NCBI GenBank assembly: GCA_019912385.1
Contig: JAIOIW010000039.1
Location: 113,349-177,348, forward strand
Direction of reading: 5' to 3'
From: Notoacmeibacter sp.
Lineage (GTDB): Bacteria > Pseudomonadota > Alphaproteobacteria > Rhizobiales > Rhizobiaceae
DNA: 64,000 nt
Part shown: positions 43,201 to 52,020 of the stretch, piece after piece
Layout: the number at the start of each line of letters is the position of its first letter
Numbering within the stretch: the first letter of the stretch is position 1
Notes under the pieces: model-generated
The model's database searches: none
Told to the model about the DNA's origin: nothing
Seen by the model: only the letters and a program-made list of their open reading frames with translations
Made by a program: the position numbers and the translations under genes

Positions 43201-44439
43201 TCAGCGGGCCTTCACGGTGCCGTCGGCGATCCAGGCGTCGAGGATCGCAAGCGCCGTATCGGCGAAGGCCTGATCGTTGATGTGGGCGTCGATCTCGGTC
43301 ATCTTCACCGGCGGCCTGATCGCCTTGCGCGTTTCGTCGAGGAAGGCGGCGAGCCCTTGGGGATCATGGGCCGGTTCGCCTTGCCTGTCCCATTCCTCGA
43401 TGCCGCCCGCAGGCAGAATGAAATGAACCGGCGCGCCGGACCGCGCCAGCCGGCTGGCCACCTCGCGGGCGGTCTCGCGGCGCTCCTCGGCATTCAGCGC
43501 CGACGACTTGATCAGGCGGTTGTGGGCGTGGAACGGGCGGTCGGCATAGCGCTCCGGAATGTCCTGCCAACCGGCGAAATCGATCAGGTCGAGGCAACCC
43601 GGCGCGACGATCTGCGGTATCCCCGCCCTGCCCGCATTGAGCAGGCGGTCCTCGCCCGAGTTGACCAGCGACCCGGCCATCAGGTTTCCGAGTTCGGGCA
43701 ATGCGAAATCCATCACGCAGGCGAACGCGCCCTCGCGCGCCAGGCTCTCGAAGGCCATGCCGCCCATGCCGGTGGCGTGGAAAACGGCGACCTCGAAGCC
43801 GCGCTCCTCCAGCGCCGGCTTCAGGCGCTTCATGTAGGACAGGCAGGAGGTGCCGAGGCTGGTCATGCCGATCATCGGCCGGTCGAAACGTGGCCGCTCG
43901 ACCGCGCGCGCGGCACCCAGAGCGGCACCGGCCGCCTGGCTCAGCGACGACTTGCAGACCGAGTTGAGGCCGTAGAGCCCGCCCGCCCACAGGATCATCT
44001 GGATGTCGGGGGCAAGGCGCGCCGGTTCGATCAGCGGCGAAAACGACACGGTGGAGATGATGTATTTCGGCAGCCCCATCGGCAGCGCACGGGCGCAATC
44101 GAGCGCAAGATCGGTGCCCATGGTGCCGCCCATGGCGACCATGCCGTCGATCCTGCCGGCCGCCTCCAGATCGGCTGCGATCTTGGCCGCGCCGGCGGCC
44201 ATGATCTGCATGGCTGCGTTTTCGTCGCCGGTCGCGATGGCCGCCGCAATCGAGGAACCGCCTGCGTCGGCCACCTGATGCTTCGAAAAATCGACGGGCC
44301 GCGGCGGATCACCCAGCACGGAGACATCCATCGACAGCACCGTGCCGCCCTGGCTTTCGATGCGCTCCTGGAGATAGCGCAATTCTTCGGACTTGGTGTC
44401 GTAGGTGCCGATGACGAGGATGGTTTTCGCGTCTGTCAT
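43201..44439 (-). CDS. Tm-1-like ATP-binding protein (UPF0261)
   Basis: The 412-residue protein resembles the N-terminal domain of tomato Tm-1 and the UPF0261 family. The blocks are ILVIGTYDTKSEELRYLQER, MVAMGGTMGTDLALDCARA and the late VAPGCLDLIDF. Fungal and plant relatives carry an additional TIM-barrel domain that is absent here. ATP binding is known for Tm-1 but the bacterial role is not established. It is the last gene of the tctCBA-aldehyde dehydrogenase run, 12 nt after the dehydrogenase. Confidence 0.85.
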   Translation of the reverse strand: MTDAKTILVIGTYDTKSEELRYLQERIESQGGTVLSMDVSVLGDPPRPVDFSKHQVADAGGSSIAAAIATGDENAAMQIMAAGAAKIAADLEAAGRIDGMVAMGGTMGTDLALDCARALPMGLPKYIISTVSFSPLIEPARLAPDIQMILWAGGLYGLNSVCKSSLSQAAGAALGAARAVERPRFDRPMIGMTSLGTSCLSYMKRLKPALEERGFEVAVFHATGMGGMAFESLAREGAFACVMDFALPELGNLMAGSLVNSGEDRLLNAGRAGIPQIVAPGCLDLIDFAGWQDIPERYADRPFHAHNRLIKSSALNAEERRETAREVASRLARSGAPVHFILPAGGIEEWDRQGEPAHDPQGLAAFLDETRKAIRPPVKMTEIDAHINDQAFADTALAILDAWIADGTVKAR

Positions 44440-44451
44440 TGCCGGTGTCCG

Positions 44452-45939
44452 TTACAACTGGATCCACGCCGTCTTCAGGTCGGTGTACTTGTCGAGAGCG
44501 TGCAGCGACTTGTCGTGGCCGTTACCCGACTGACGATGACCGCCGAGCGGGACGGTGATGTCGGCCCCGCCATAGGTGTTGACATGGACGACGCCGGCCT
44601 TGACGGCACGCACCATGCGATGCGCCTTCGACAGGTTCGACGTCCACACCGCCGAAGCAAGGCCATAGACCGTGGAATTGGCGATGCGCACCGCATCGGC
44701 CTCGTCGTCGAAGGGGATGATACCCAGGACCGGGCCGAACACCTCTTCGTTGGCCAGCGCCATTGAAGACGAAACATTGTCGAACACGGTCGGCGCCATG
44801 TAGTAGCCGCCGGTTTCCTCCAGCACGCGCCTGCCACCGGTCAGCAGCTCCGCGCCTTCGGCTGCGGCGGCCTCGGCATATCGCAGGTCCTTGGCCAGCT
44901 GGTCGGCGCTCGATACCGCGCCGGCCTGGCTCGAAAGATCGAGCGGATCGCCGACCTTCATCGAGGCAGCGATCTCGGCGACTTTCGCCGCGAACGCCTT
45001 GTGGATCGAGCGCTCGACGAGCAGGCGCGAGCCGGCGACGCAGACCTGGCCGGAATTGCGGAAGATGCCGAAGGCGGAGACCTTCGCCGCCTGATCCAGA
45101 TCCGGCGCGTCGGCAAAGACGATGTTGGGCGACTTGCCGCCGAGCTCGAGATAGACGCGCTTGAGGTTGGAACGGGCGGAATATTCGAGCAACTTGCGGC
45201 CGACCATGCCGGAACCGGTAAACGCCAGCACGTCGACGTCGTTGTGCAGGCCGAGCGCTTCGCCGACGACCGCGCCACGGCCGGTGACGACATTGAGCAC
45301 GCCGTCGGGCAGGCCGGCTTCGGCACACAGTTCGGCCAGGCGCAGCAGCGAAAGCGAAGCGACCTCGGCAGGTTTGAGCACGACCGAATTGCCGGCGGCG
45401 AGCGCCGGCGCGATTTTCCAGGCGCCGATCATCAGCGGGAAGTTCCACGGCACGATGACGCCGACAACGCCCACCGGTTCGCGGTGGATGAGGCCGAGCA
45501 CATTCTCCGCCGTCGGCGCGATCTCGCCATAGACCTTGTCGATCGCCTCACCATAATAGCGGAAGGTGCCGGCAGCGCTGCCCGGCTCGGCTTTCAGCGC
45601 CATGGAAATCTCGGTGCCGTTGTCGCGCACGCCGAGCACGGCGAGTTCCAGCGCGTGTTTCCCGATCAGCTCGGCGATACGCAGCAGCACACGCTTGCGC
45701 TCGGCGGGTGCTGCGCGCGACCAGACGCCGGCATCGAAGGATCGGCGGGCAGCGGCGACAGCGCGGTCGATATCGGCGGCCTCGCCTTCGGCAAGCGTCG
45801 TCAGTTTCGCGCCGTCGATCGGCGAGATGACGTCGAGCGCGCCGCCGGATGCCGCCTCGCTCCATTGCCCCGCAATGAACAGTTTCTGCGGCGGCACGGG
45901 GACCGCGCGCAACCTGTCGATGGCAGACTGGTCAGACAT
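44452..45939 (-). CDS. NAD(P)-dependent aldehyde dehydrogenase
   Basis: The 495-residue enzyme starts at ATG 45939. The catalytic glutamate lies in LELGGKSPNIVF and the nucleophile cysteine in NSGQVCVAGSR. It is closest by eye to PuuC/betaine-aldehyde-type dehydrogenases that oxidise amino-aldehydes. It overlaps tctA by 8 nt, so translation is coupled to the uptake system. With the divergent aminotransferase it suggests amine or amino-acid catabolism; the real substrate is not known. Confidence 0.9.
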   Translation of the reverse strand: MSDQSAIDRLRAVPVPPQKLFIAGQWSEAASGGALDVISPIDGAKLTTLAEGEAADIDRAVAAARRSFDAGVWSRAAPAERKRVLLRIAELIGKHALELAVLGVRDNGTEISMALKAEPGSAAGTFRYYGEAIDKVYGEIAPTAENVLGLIHREPVGVVGVIVPWNFPLMIGAWKIAPALAAGNSVVLKPAEVASLSLLRLAELCAEAGLPDGVLNVVTGRGAVVGEALGLHNDVDVLAFTGSGMVGRKLLEYSARSNLKRVYLELGGKSPNIVFADAPDLDQAAKVSAFGIFRNSGQVCVAGSRLLVERSIHKAFAAKVAEIAASMKVGDPLDLSSQAGAVSSADQLAKDLRYAEAAAAEGAELLTGGRRVLEETGGYYMAPTVFDNVSSSMALANEEVFGPVLGIIPFDDEADAVRIANSTVYGLASAVWTSNLSKAHRMVRAVKAGVVHVNTYGGADITVPLGGHRQSGNGHDKSLHALDKYTDLKTAWIQL

Positions 45940-47434
45940 GGGCCTTTTCCCTTCCCCGGGTGCGCAGGAGCGACCAGACATGAGCCGCGAGCACGACGAC
46001 GATGATGGCGAAGATGATGGCGGCGATCGGCCGGTTGACCCAGTCGACCGGCGAATGGATGCGCGGCAGCGAGGTGCGGAACTTGTTTTCCGCGATGCCG
46101 CCCAGGACTATGCCGAGAATGATCGGCACGATCGGCAGGTTCAGCCGCTTGAGGACCAGGCCAAGCAGGCCGAAGCAGGCGGCAATCAGGCAGTCGGTGG
46201 CCGAATTCCTCAGCGAATACACACCGACGAAGGAGAGCGTCAGGATCGCCATGCCGAGGAACCGATTGGGTATGGCGATCACCTTGAGCAGCGGCTTCGT
46301 CGCCATCATCAGGAAGGCAAGCGCCAGCACATTGAGGATCAGCAGGCACAGATAAAGCGCCATGATGAAATCCATCTGGTCGCGAAACAGGTTCGGACCG
46401 GGAATGACGTTGTGGACATAGAACACCGACAGCATCATCGCGGTCAGCGCCTCGCCGGGAATGCCAAGTGCCAGCAGCGGGATCATGGCCGCCGCGGGCA
46501 CCGCATTGTTGGCGGCCTCCGAGGCGATGATTCCCTCCGGCGCGCCGCGGCCGAAACGTTCGGGGTTGGGCGATATCTTCTGCGCCAGGGTGTAGGAGAG
46601 GAACTGCGCGGTGAACTCGCCGACGCCGGGAATGATGCCCATGATCGTGCCGAAGCCGGCGGCCGGAAACGCTATTTTCGGGAAGCGGAACACTTCGTGC
46701 AGCCCCCGGAACAGGCCGCCGGCGAATTTCGGCGGTACCGGCGTGTCGTCCTTTCCCGCCAGCAACGCAAAGGCCTGGCTGAGCGCGAACAGGCCGAGCA
46801 CGACGACGATGAGGTTGACGCCTGAGGTCAGCCAGGTCTGGTCGAAGGTAAAGCGCTGGGTGAAACGGACAGGCTCCAGTCCGATGGTCTGCAGGAAGAT
46901 GCCGAAGCACAGCAACGCGCCGGCCGCCATGGCCTGCCCGCGATGGGCGATGACGACAAGTGTCATGCCGAGGACGCAGGCGAGGAAGATCTCGCGCGAG
47001 CCGAACAGCGGCGCGATCCTTGCCAGAACGGGCGCCAGCGCCATCAGGCACAGGACCGAGAACACACCGCCGAAAAACGACGCGCCATAGGCCAGCGACA
47101 GCGCGCGGGGCGCCTCGCCGCGCTGGGTCATCGGGTAACCGTCATAGGTGGTCAGCGCGTTGACCGGCGTACCGGGCGTATTGATCAGCACTGCGGGTAT
47201 CGCGCCGCCGAACATGGCCGATCCGTAGATGCCAAGCAGCAGCGTCAGCCCGACGATGGGGTCGAGCGAAAAGGTTGCGGGCAGCAGGATGGCGATGGCG
47301 ATGGCCGGGCCGACGCCCGGGATCGCGCCGATGATCACGCCGCCGACCGAACCGATCAGCAGGGCGACAATGACGTCGAGGCGCGAGATGATGGCAAGGC
47401 TGGCGGCGAGCGTTTCCATTCCGGCAGTCATCAC
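45932..47434 (-). CDS. tctA: Tripartite tricarboxylate transporter, large subunit (TctA)
   Basis: This 500-residue membrane protein has about twelve helices. TctA-type blocks are GAIPGVGPAIAIAILLPATF, PAVLINTPGTPVNALTTYDG and IPGVGEFTAQFLSYTLAQK. It moves a carboxylated substrate delivered by TctC, driven by ion gradients. It overlaps tctB by 4 nt and the aldehyde dehydrogenase gene by 8 nt. Confidence 0.95.
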   Translation of the reverse strand: MMTAGMETLAASLAIISRLDVIVALLIGSVGGVIIGAIPGVGPAIAIAILLPATFSLDPIVGLTLLLGIYGSAMFGGAIPAVLINTPGTPVNALTTYDGYPMTQRGEAPRALSLAYGASFFGGVFSVLCLMALAPVLARIAPLFGSREIFLACVLGMTLVVIAHRGQAMAAGALLCFGIFLQTIGLEPVRFTQRFTFDQTWLTSGVNLIVVVLGLFALSQAFALLAGKDDTPVPPKFAGGLFRGLHEVFRFPKIAFPAAGFGTIMGIIPGVGEFTAQFLSYTLAQKISPNPERFGRGAPEGIIASEAANNAVPAAAMIPLLALGIPGEALTAMMLSVFYVHNVIPGPNLFRDQMDFIMALYLCLLILNVLALAFLMMATKPLLKVIAIPNRFLGMAILTLSFVGVYSLRNSATDCLIAACFGLLGLVLKRLNLPIVPIILGIVLGGIAENKFRTSLPRIHSPVDWVNRPIAAIIFAIIVVVLAAHVWSLLRTRGREKAHV

Positions 47435-47988
47435 AGATAGAGGATCATGAAATTGCGCAGCGCGGCCGGCAGGTATTCATAGACCGCGCCCCCCGGGATT
47501 CTGACCGAAAGAAACGCCTTGAACAGGATCACGGTCGCCGCCCCCGTCGCCATCGCCGCAACGATGATCCGCCAGTCGCGATAGCCGAGCCGCCATGTCA
47601 GCGCGGCGCAGAACGCAAGCGTGACCGGCAGGTATCCGGCGACCGGGACCACGAAGACATAGGCCATGAACCAGATGGCGTACTCGATCGCCCTGGCCCA
47701 TTCGAACACCTCGCCGGCAATCGAGTCGCCGCGGCCCGAAGCATTGCGGCGCCACGAGAACCAGAGTTCCAGCGTGCCGAAAACGGTCATGCCGGCGATC
47801 GAGACAACGGGCCAGAAGGCGGGCTGTTTGGTCCAGGGCTGCCCTTCGATCCACGTTGTCTGCCCGCCGATCTGCGTCAGCAGGAAGAGCGCGATGGCGA
47901 AGGACGCGACACCGAACACGATCTCGGCGCGGTGGTGGCGCGGTTCGATCAGCTCGGAAATATCGTGTTTCTGGCTTGCGTCGTCCAT
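47431..47988 (-). CDS. tctB: Tripartite tricarboxylate transporter, small subunit (TctB)
   Basis: The 185-residue membrane protein has about four helices, typical for the weakly conserved TctB family. The first helix (IVFGVASFAIALFLLTQIGG) follows a polar start, and the C-terminus is IPGGAVYEYLP with a short tail. It is placed between tctC and tctA, separated from tctC by 117 nt containing a perfect 10-bp stem-loop (48070-48094). The overlap of 4 nt with tctA supports one operon. Confidence 0.9.
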   Translation of the reverse strand: MDDASQKHDISELIEPRHHRAEIVFGVASFAIALFLLTQIGGQTTWIEGQPWTKQPAFWPVVSIAGMTVFGTLELWFSWRRNASGRGDSIAGEVFEWARAIEYAIWFMAYVFVVPVAGYLPVTLAFCAALTWRLGYRDWRIIVAAMATGAATVILFKAFLSVRIPGGAVYEYLPAALRNFMILYL

Positions 47989-48069
47989 TACCGGTTACCG
48001 CCTGTCAGGAGGAAATCAGCGTAAGCGCGGCCGTCGATTTGCGCAAAGCGTCCGCATGGGCGCACGGAG

Positions 48070-48094
48070 CCGGCGGCGGACGAGCCGCCGCCGG
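48070..48094 (-). other. Intercistronic stem-loop between tctC and tctB
   Basis: CCGGCGGCGG and CCGCCGCCGG form a perfect 10-bp stem with the 5-nt loop ACGAG, just after the tctC stop codon. No T-tract follows on the minus strand. It parallels the dctP-dctQ stem-loop and would favour higher levels of the binding-protein message. Confidence 0.65.
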
Positions 48095-48105
48095 TTTGCG
48101 CGCGA

Positions 48106-49053
48106 TCAGTTGCCGAGGATCTTCTGGACCTCGGCGATCGTCGCGATATCCTTGGCGATCTGCGCCCTGGAGGCTTCGGCATCCTTCCAGTAGATCTGGG
48201 CACCGGTCTCCTCGGCGAATTTCTTCGCCCGGTCCGACTCCATCGTCTTCCTGGCGACGGCCTCGATCTTCGCGCGGACGTCGGCCGGCGTATCCTTGCG
48301 CACGAACAGGCCGTTCCACAGCGAGATGTCGAGCGAAGGATCGACTTCCTTGACGGTGGGGGCATCGGCTGCCGTGGAGATGCGCTCCTCGGTCACCGCC
48401 GCCAGCACCTGGATCTTGTCGAGGCAGGGCAAGACGAGCTGGATGGTCGTGTTCATCACGTCGACGTCGCCGGAGGCCAGCGTGTTGCAGTCGAGCGCGT
48501 CATAGGCGGCGTCGGACGCGTAGGAGAAGCCGAGATTCTTTGCCAGCGCCAAGGTCACCTGGGTCGGCGTCAGCACCGCGCCGAAATGGCCGAGCACGAC
48601 GTCGTTGGACTTGGCGTATTCGGCGAGCTCCTGCATCGTCTTGTAAGGGGCGTCCTTCGACGTGACGATGACGAAGGGATAGGTCAGGAAAATGCCGACC
48701 GGATCGAACGGGTCGGGATTGAGCTCGGCAATGCCGATCGTCGGGCCGACCACCGGCACGCCGATGACGAAGGAGCCGATCACCGAACCGTCGGCCGGTG
48801 CCTTGGCGACCTCGACCGCACCAGGGAACGGGCCGCCGCCACCACCCGGCTTGTTCACCACCGCCGCCGGCTGGCCGTAGGCGGCCTGGAAATCCTCCGC
48901 GATCATGCGGGTCAGCACGTCTTCCATATCGCCGGGAGGCCACGGCACGATGAATTCGACGGGCTTGTCGGGATATTCGGCGACCGCCGGCGAAACCGCC
49001 AGCGCACCGAGCGAAACCGCGGCCGCGAGGCCGATCGAAATGTATTTCTTCAT
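48106..49053 (-). CDS. tctC: Tripartite tricarboxylate transporter, substrate-binding protein (TctC)
   Basis: The periplasmic binding protein has 315 residues from ATG 49053 (GGGAG 8 nt upstream) and a signal peptide ending PAVA near residue 25. The family opening EYPDKPVEFIVPWPPGDMED and the PGGGGGPFPGAVEVAKAPAD loop are clear. The ligand is presumably an organic acid. It is the first gene of a five-gene run and diverges from the IclR regulator over 93 nt. Confidence 0.93.
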   Translation of the reverse strand: MKKYISIGLAAAVSLGALAVSPAVAEYPDKPVEFIVPWPPGDMEDVLTRMIAEDFQAAYGQPAAVVNKPGGGGGPFPGAVEVAKAPADGSVIGSFVIGVPVVGPTIGIAELNPDPFDPVGIFLTYPFVIVTSKDAPYKTMQELAEYAKSNDVVLGHFGAVLTPTQVTLALAKNLGFSYASDAAYDALDCNTLASGDVDVMNTTIQLVLPCLDKIQVLAAVTEERISTAADAPTVKEVDPSLDISLWNGLFVRKDTPADVRAKIEAVARKTMESDRAKKFAEETGAQIYWKDAEASRAQIAKDIATIAEVQKILGN

Positions 49054-49077
49054 TCTGAATACTCCCATTTGCCTTTT

Positions 49078-49104
49078 CGGTTCATTATTATCACCAGCGG
49101 TTCA
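49078..49104. promoter_or_regulatory. Direct repeat in the tctC/iclR divergent promoter region
   Basis: CGGTTCA occurs at 49078-49084 and again at 49098-49104, a spacing of 20 bp or about two helical turns. It sits in the 93-nt control region shared by tctC and iclR, and could be where the IclR regulator binds. This is inferred from position and spacing. Confidence 0.4.
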
Positions 49105-49146
49105 AAAAGCTTGCGACGCCCCGGGGTTTCTGTCAAGACTATTCAC

Positions 49147-49986
49147 ATGTTAATCAAAAATCGAAACACGACAAAATCACTGGACAGACAACGCGGCTCG
49201 ATGCAGACGGTCGAGAAGGCCCTGTATTTGCTTGATTTTTTCGACGACAAGCATCCCGAACTGGGCCTGAGCGAACTGGCGCGCCTTGCCGGGATGGACA
49301 AGGCCACGACCCATCGCATGCTGACGGCGCTCGCGCGCGCCGGCATGGTCGAGCAACAGCCGGCGACACGCCTCTACCGGCTTGGCGCCACCATCCTGCG
49401 GCTCGCTCGCATCCGTGAGGCGACCTTTCCGGTCACCGCGCTGCTGCAACCGATCCTGGAAGCGCTTGCCGCCGAGACCGGCGAAACCGCGCATGCATCG
49501 CTGCAGGCCGGTCCCAGCCTCGCCAATGTCGGCGTGGTGGAAAGCGCCCGTTCCAGCCGCGTCTTCGTCGAGCCGGGGCTGAAACTGCCGCTGCATGCCA
49601 CCGCGTCGGGCAATGCCTTCCTCGCCTTCAGCGATCCCGCGTTTGTCGCACATGTGCTGGCGCAACCGCTGGCTGCCATCACCCCCGACACGATCACCGA
49701 TCCCGCCGCATTGCGCGAGAGGCTCGCGATCGCCCGCCGCGACGGCTTCGCCCATGTCGACCAGGGTTTCGAGGTCGAGGTTTACGGCATCGCCGCGCCG
49801 CTGTTCGGCCCCGGTGGCGATCCCGTCGGCGCGATCGCCGTCGCCACGCCGACACACCGCATGACCGGGGAGCTTTCCGGGAAAATCGCCCGCGCGGTGA
49901 TGGCGGCAGCCGTGACGGCGTCGCGCGCCATGGGCGGCGAACCGCCGCAGGACTACCAGATGCGCCTGGAAAGGAACGCGGCATGA
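49147..49986 (+). CDS. IclR-family transcriptional regulator
   Basis: The 279-residue regulator has an N-terminal winged helix (LSELARLAGMDKATTHRMLT) and a C-terminal effector domain. The effector domain includes PLHATASGNAFLAF and GFEVEVYGIAAPLFGPGG. ATG 49147 is taken as the start; ATG 49201 (MQTVEKALYLL) is possible, and neither has a clear ribosome-binding site. It is divergent from tctC and overlaps the HAD gene by 4 nt, so it probably controls both arms of the island. Confidence 0.9.
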   Translation: MLIKNRNTTKSLDRQRGSMQTVEKALYLLDFFDDKHPELGLSELARLAGMDKATTHRMLTALARAGMVEQQPATRLYRLGATILRLARIREATFPVTALLQPILEALAAETGETAHASLQAGPSLANVGVVESARSSRVFVEPGLKLPLHATASGNAFLAFSDPAFVAHVLAQPLAAITPDTITDPAALRERLAIARRDGFAHVDQGFEVEVYGIAAPLFGPGGDPVGAIAVATPTHRMTGELSGKIARAVMAAAVTASRAMGGEPPQDYQMRLERNAA

Positions 49987-50669
49987 AGCGCGAAAACCGT
50001 GCGCTGGTGCTGGATTTCGGCGGCGTGATCTCGCGCACGCTGTTCGAGACGCACGCGATGACGGAGGCCGCGCTCGGCCTGCCGGCCGGGACGCTCACCT
50101 GGCGCGGGCCGTTCGACCCCGGCAGCGACGATCTGTGGCGCTCGATGCAGGCCGGCGAAATCTCCGAGCGCGACTACTGGATGGCGCGCACGCGCGAAAC
50201 CGGGGCGATGGCCGGCCAAACATGGACGCGCATGGAGGAATTCGTCACCGCCGCGCGCGGCGCCGACCCGCAGGCCGTGATCCGCGCGGAAGCGCTCGAC
50301 GCGATCGCGGCGGCGAAGCGGGCAGGCTGCAGGCTCGCCATCCTCTCCAACGAGCTCGACCTGTTCTATGGCGCCGGATTCCGCGAGCGCCTGCCGTTCC
50401 TCGCCGATTTCGACCTGATCGTCGACGCGACCCACACGAAGATCCTCAAGCCTGACTCGCGCGCCTATGCCCTTGTCACCGAAGGGCTCGGCGTCGCGGC
50501 GGGCGATTGCGTCTTTGTCGACGACCAGAAGAAGAACATCGACGGCGCAATCGCGGCCGGCATGAAAACAGTTCACTTCGATGTCCGCGAACCGCGCGAA
50601 AGCTATGACGAAGCCCTCCGCCTGCTTGGCGTATCGGGGGCAAGGGAGAAGACCGATGATGCTGCATGA
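49983..50669 (+). CDS. HAD-superfamily hydrolase
   Basis: The 228-residue protein has HAD motifs in order: LVLDFGGVIS (motif I with the nucleophile aspartate), ILSNE (II), ILKPDSRAY with the lysine (III) and CVFVDDQKKNI (IV). It is probably a phosphatase or dehalogenase-type enzyme acting on a small metabolite. It overlaps iclR by 4 nt and the aminotransferase by 14 nt, so all three are co-translated. Confidence 0.88.
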   Translation: MKRENRALVLDFGGVISRTLFETHAMTEAALGLPAGTLTWRGPFDPGSDDLWRSMQAGEISERDYWMARTRETGAMAGQTWTRMEEFVTAARGADPQAVIRAEALDAIAAAKRAGCRLAILSNELDLFYGAGFRERLPFLADFDLIVDATHTKILKPDSRAYALVTEGLGVAAGDCVFVDDQKKNIDGAIAAGMKTVHFDVREPRESYDEALRLLGVSGAREKTDDAA

Positions 50670-52014
50670 CAATAATTTCCTGAAGGAAAACAACGCCCGC
50701 CACATGTGGCATCCGATGGCGCATCCGGCCGAAATGCGCGCCCATCCGCCAAAGGTCATCACCGGCGCCGAGGGCGTGACGCTCACCGATGTCGACGGCC
50801 ACAGGACGCTGGATGCGGTTGGCGGGCTGTGGAACGTCAACCTCGGCTATTCCTGCGATCCGATCAAACGGGCGATTACCGAACAGCTCGACCGGCTTGC
50901 CTACTATTCGGCCTTCCGCGGCACCTCGACGGGCCCGGCGATCGAGCTGTCATACATGCTCGCCGAGTGGTTCGCCCCCGACGGCATGGTGCGTTCGTTC
51001 TTCACCTCCGGCGGATCGGATTCGGTGGAATCGGCGCTGAGGCTTGCCCGGCAGTATCACAAGATCCGCGGCGAGCGCGACCGCACCAAGTTCCTCAGCC
51101 TCAAGAAGGGCTATCACGGTACCCATTTCGGCGGCGCCTCGGTCAACGGCAACGCCAATTTCCGCCGCAACTACGAGCCGCTGCTTCCCGGCTGCCATCA
51201 CCTGCCCTCGCCTTACACCTACCGCAATCCATTCAACGAGAGCGATCCGGCGAAGCTGGCGCAGCTCTGCATCAACGCGCTGGAGGACGAGATCGCCTTC
51301 CAGGGGGCGGATACCATCGCCGCCTTCATCATGGAGCCGGTGCTGGGCGCGGGCGGCGTCATCCCGCCGCATGAGAGCTTCATGCCGAAAGTCCGCGAAA
51401 TCTGCGACAGGACCGGCATCCTGCTGATCGCCGACGAGGTGATCACCGCATTCGGGCGCACCGGCGCATGGACCGGCTCGCGGCTGTGGGGCGTCAAGCC
51501 CGACCTGATGTGCACGGCCAAGGCGATCACCAACGGCTACTTCCCCTTCGGTGCCGTGATGATCTCGGAGAAAGTCGCCGAGGTATTCGAGAACGACGAC
51601 ACCGCCTTCGGCTCGATCGGCCACGGCTACACCTATTCCGCCCACCCCGTAGGCGCGGCGGCGGCGCTCGCCTGCATACCGGAAATCACGCGCGCCAACG
51701 TCGCCGGCAACGCCGCGGCGCGCGGCGCCGAGCTGATCGCCGGGGCGCAGGCGCTGATGGCGAAGCACGCGCTTGTGGGCGATGTGCGCGGCAAGGGCCT
51801 GATGGTTGCGCTGGAGCTGGTTTCGGACCGCGAGACGAAGAAGCCCGCCGACAAGGCGACCATAGCGACGGTGTATGAAACCACCTACCAGGCGGGCGTG
51901 ATGATCCGCGTTTCCGGCCCCAACATCATCCTGTCGCCGCCGCTGGTCATCACCGCCGATGATGTGCAGAAAATCGTCGGCGCGCTCGACGCCGGACTGG
52001 CCGCCGCCCGGTAG
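50656..52014 (+). CDS. Class III aminotransferase (omega-amino acid/amine-pyruvate type)
   Basis: This PLP-dependent transaminase has 452 residues from ATG 50656. The PLP lysine lies in [16 protein letters not shown], the cofactor block is [19 protein letters not shown], and the opening has [12 protein letters not shown]. This branch moves amino groups from omega-amino acids or amines to pyruvate, giving an aldehyde or keto product. The aldehyde dehydrogenase across the divergent promoter could then oxidise it. It ends 7 nt before the convergent ABC permease gene. Confidence 0.9.
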   Translation: MMLHDNNFLKENNARHMWHPMAHPAEMRAHPPKVITGAEGVTLTDVDGHRTLDAVGGLWNVNLGYSCDPIKRAITEQLDRLAYYSAFRGTSTGPAIELSYMLAEWFAPDGMVRSFFTSGGSDSVESALRLARQYHKIRGERDRTKFLSLKKGYHGTHFGGASVNGNANFRRNYEPLLPGCHHLPSPYTYRNPFNESDPAKLAQLCINALEDEIAFQGADTIAAFIMEPVLGAGGVIPPHESFMPKVREICDRTGILLIADEVITAFGRTGAWTGSRLWGVKPDLMCTAKAITNGYFPFGAVMISEKVAEVFENDDTAFGSIGHGYTYSAHPVGAAAALACIPEITRANVAGNAAARGAELIAGAQALMAKHALVGDVRGKGLMVALELVSDRETKKPADKATIATVYETTYQAGVMIRVSGPNIILSPPLVITADDVQKIVGALDAGLAAAR

Positions 52015-52020
52015 GGCTGG

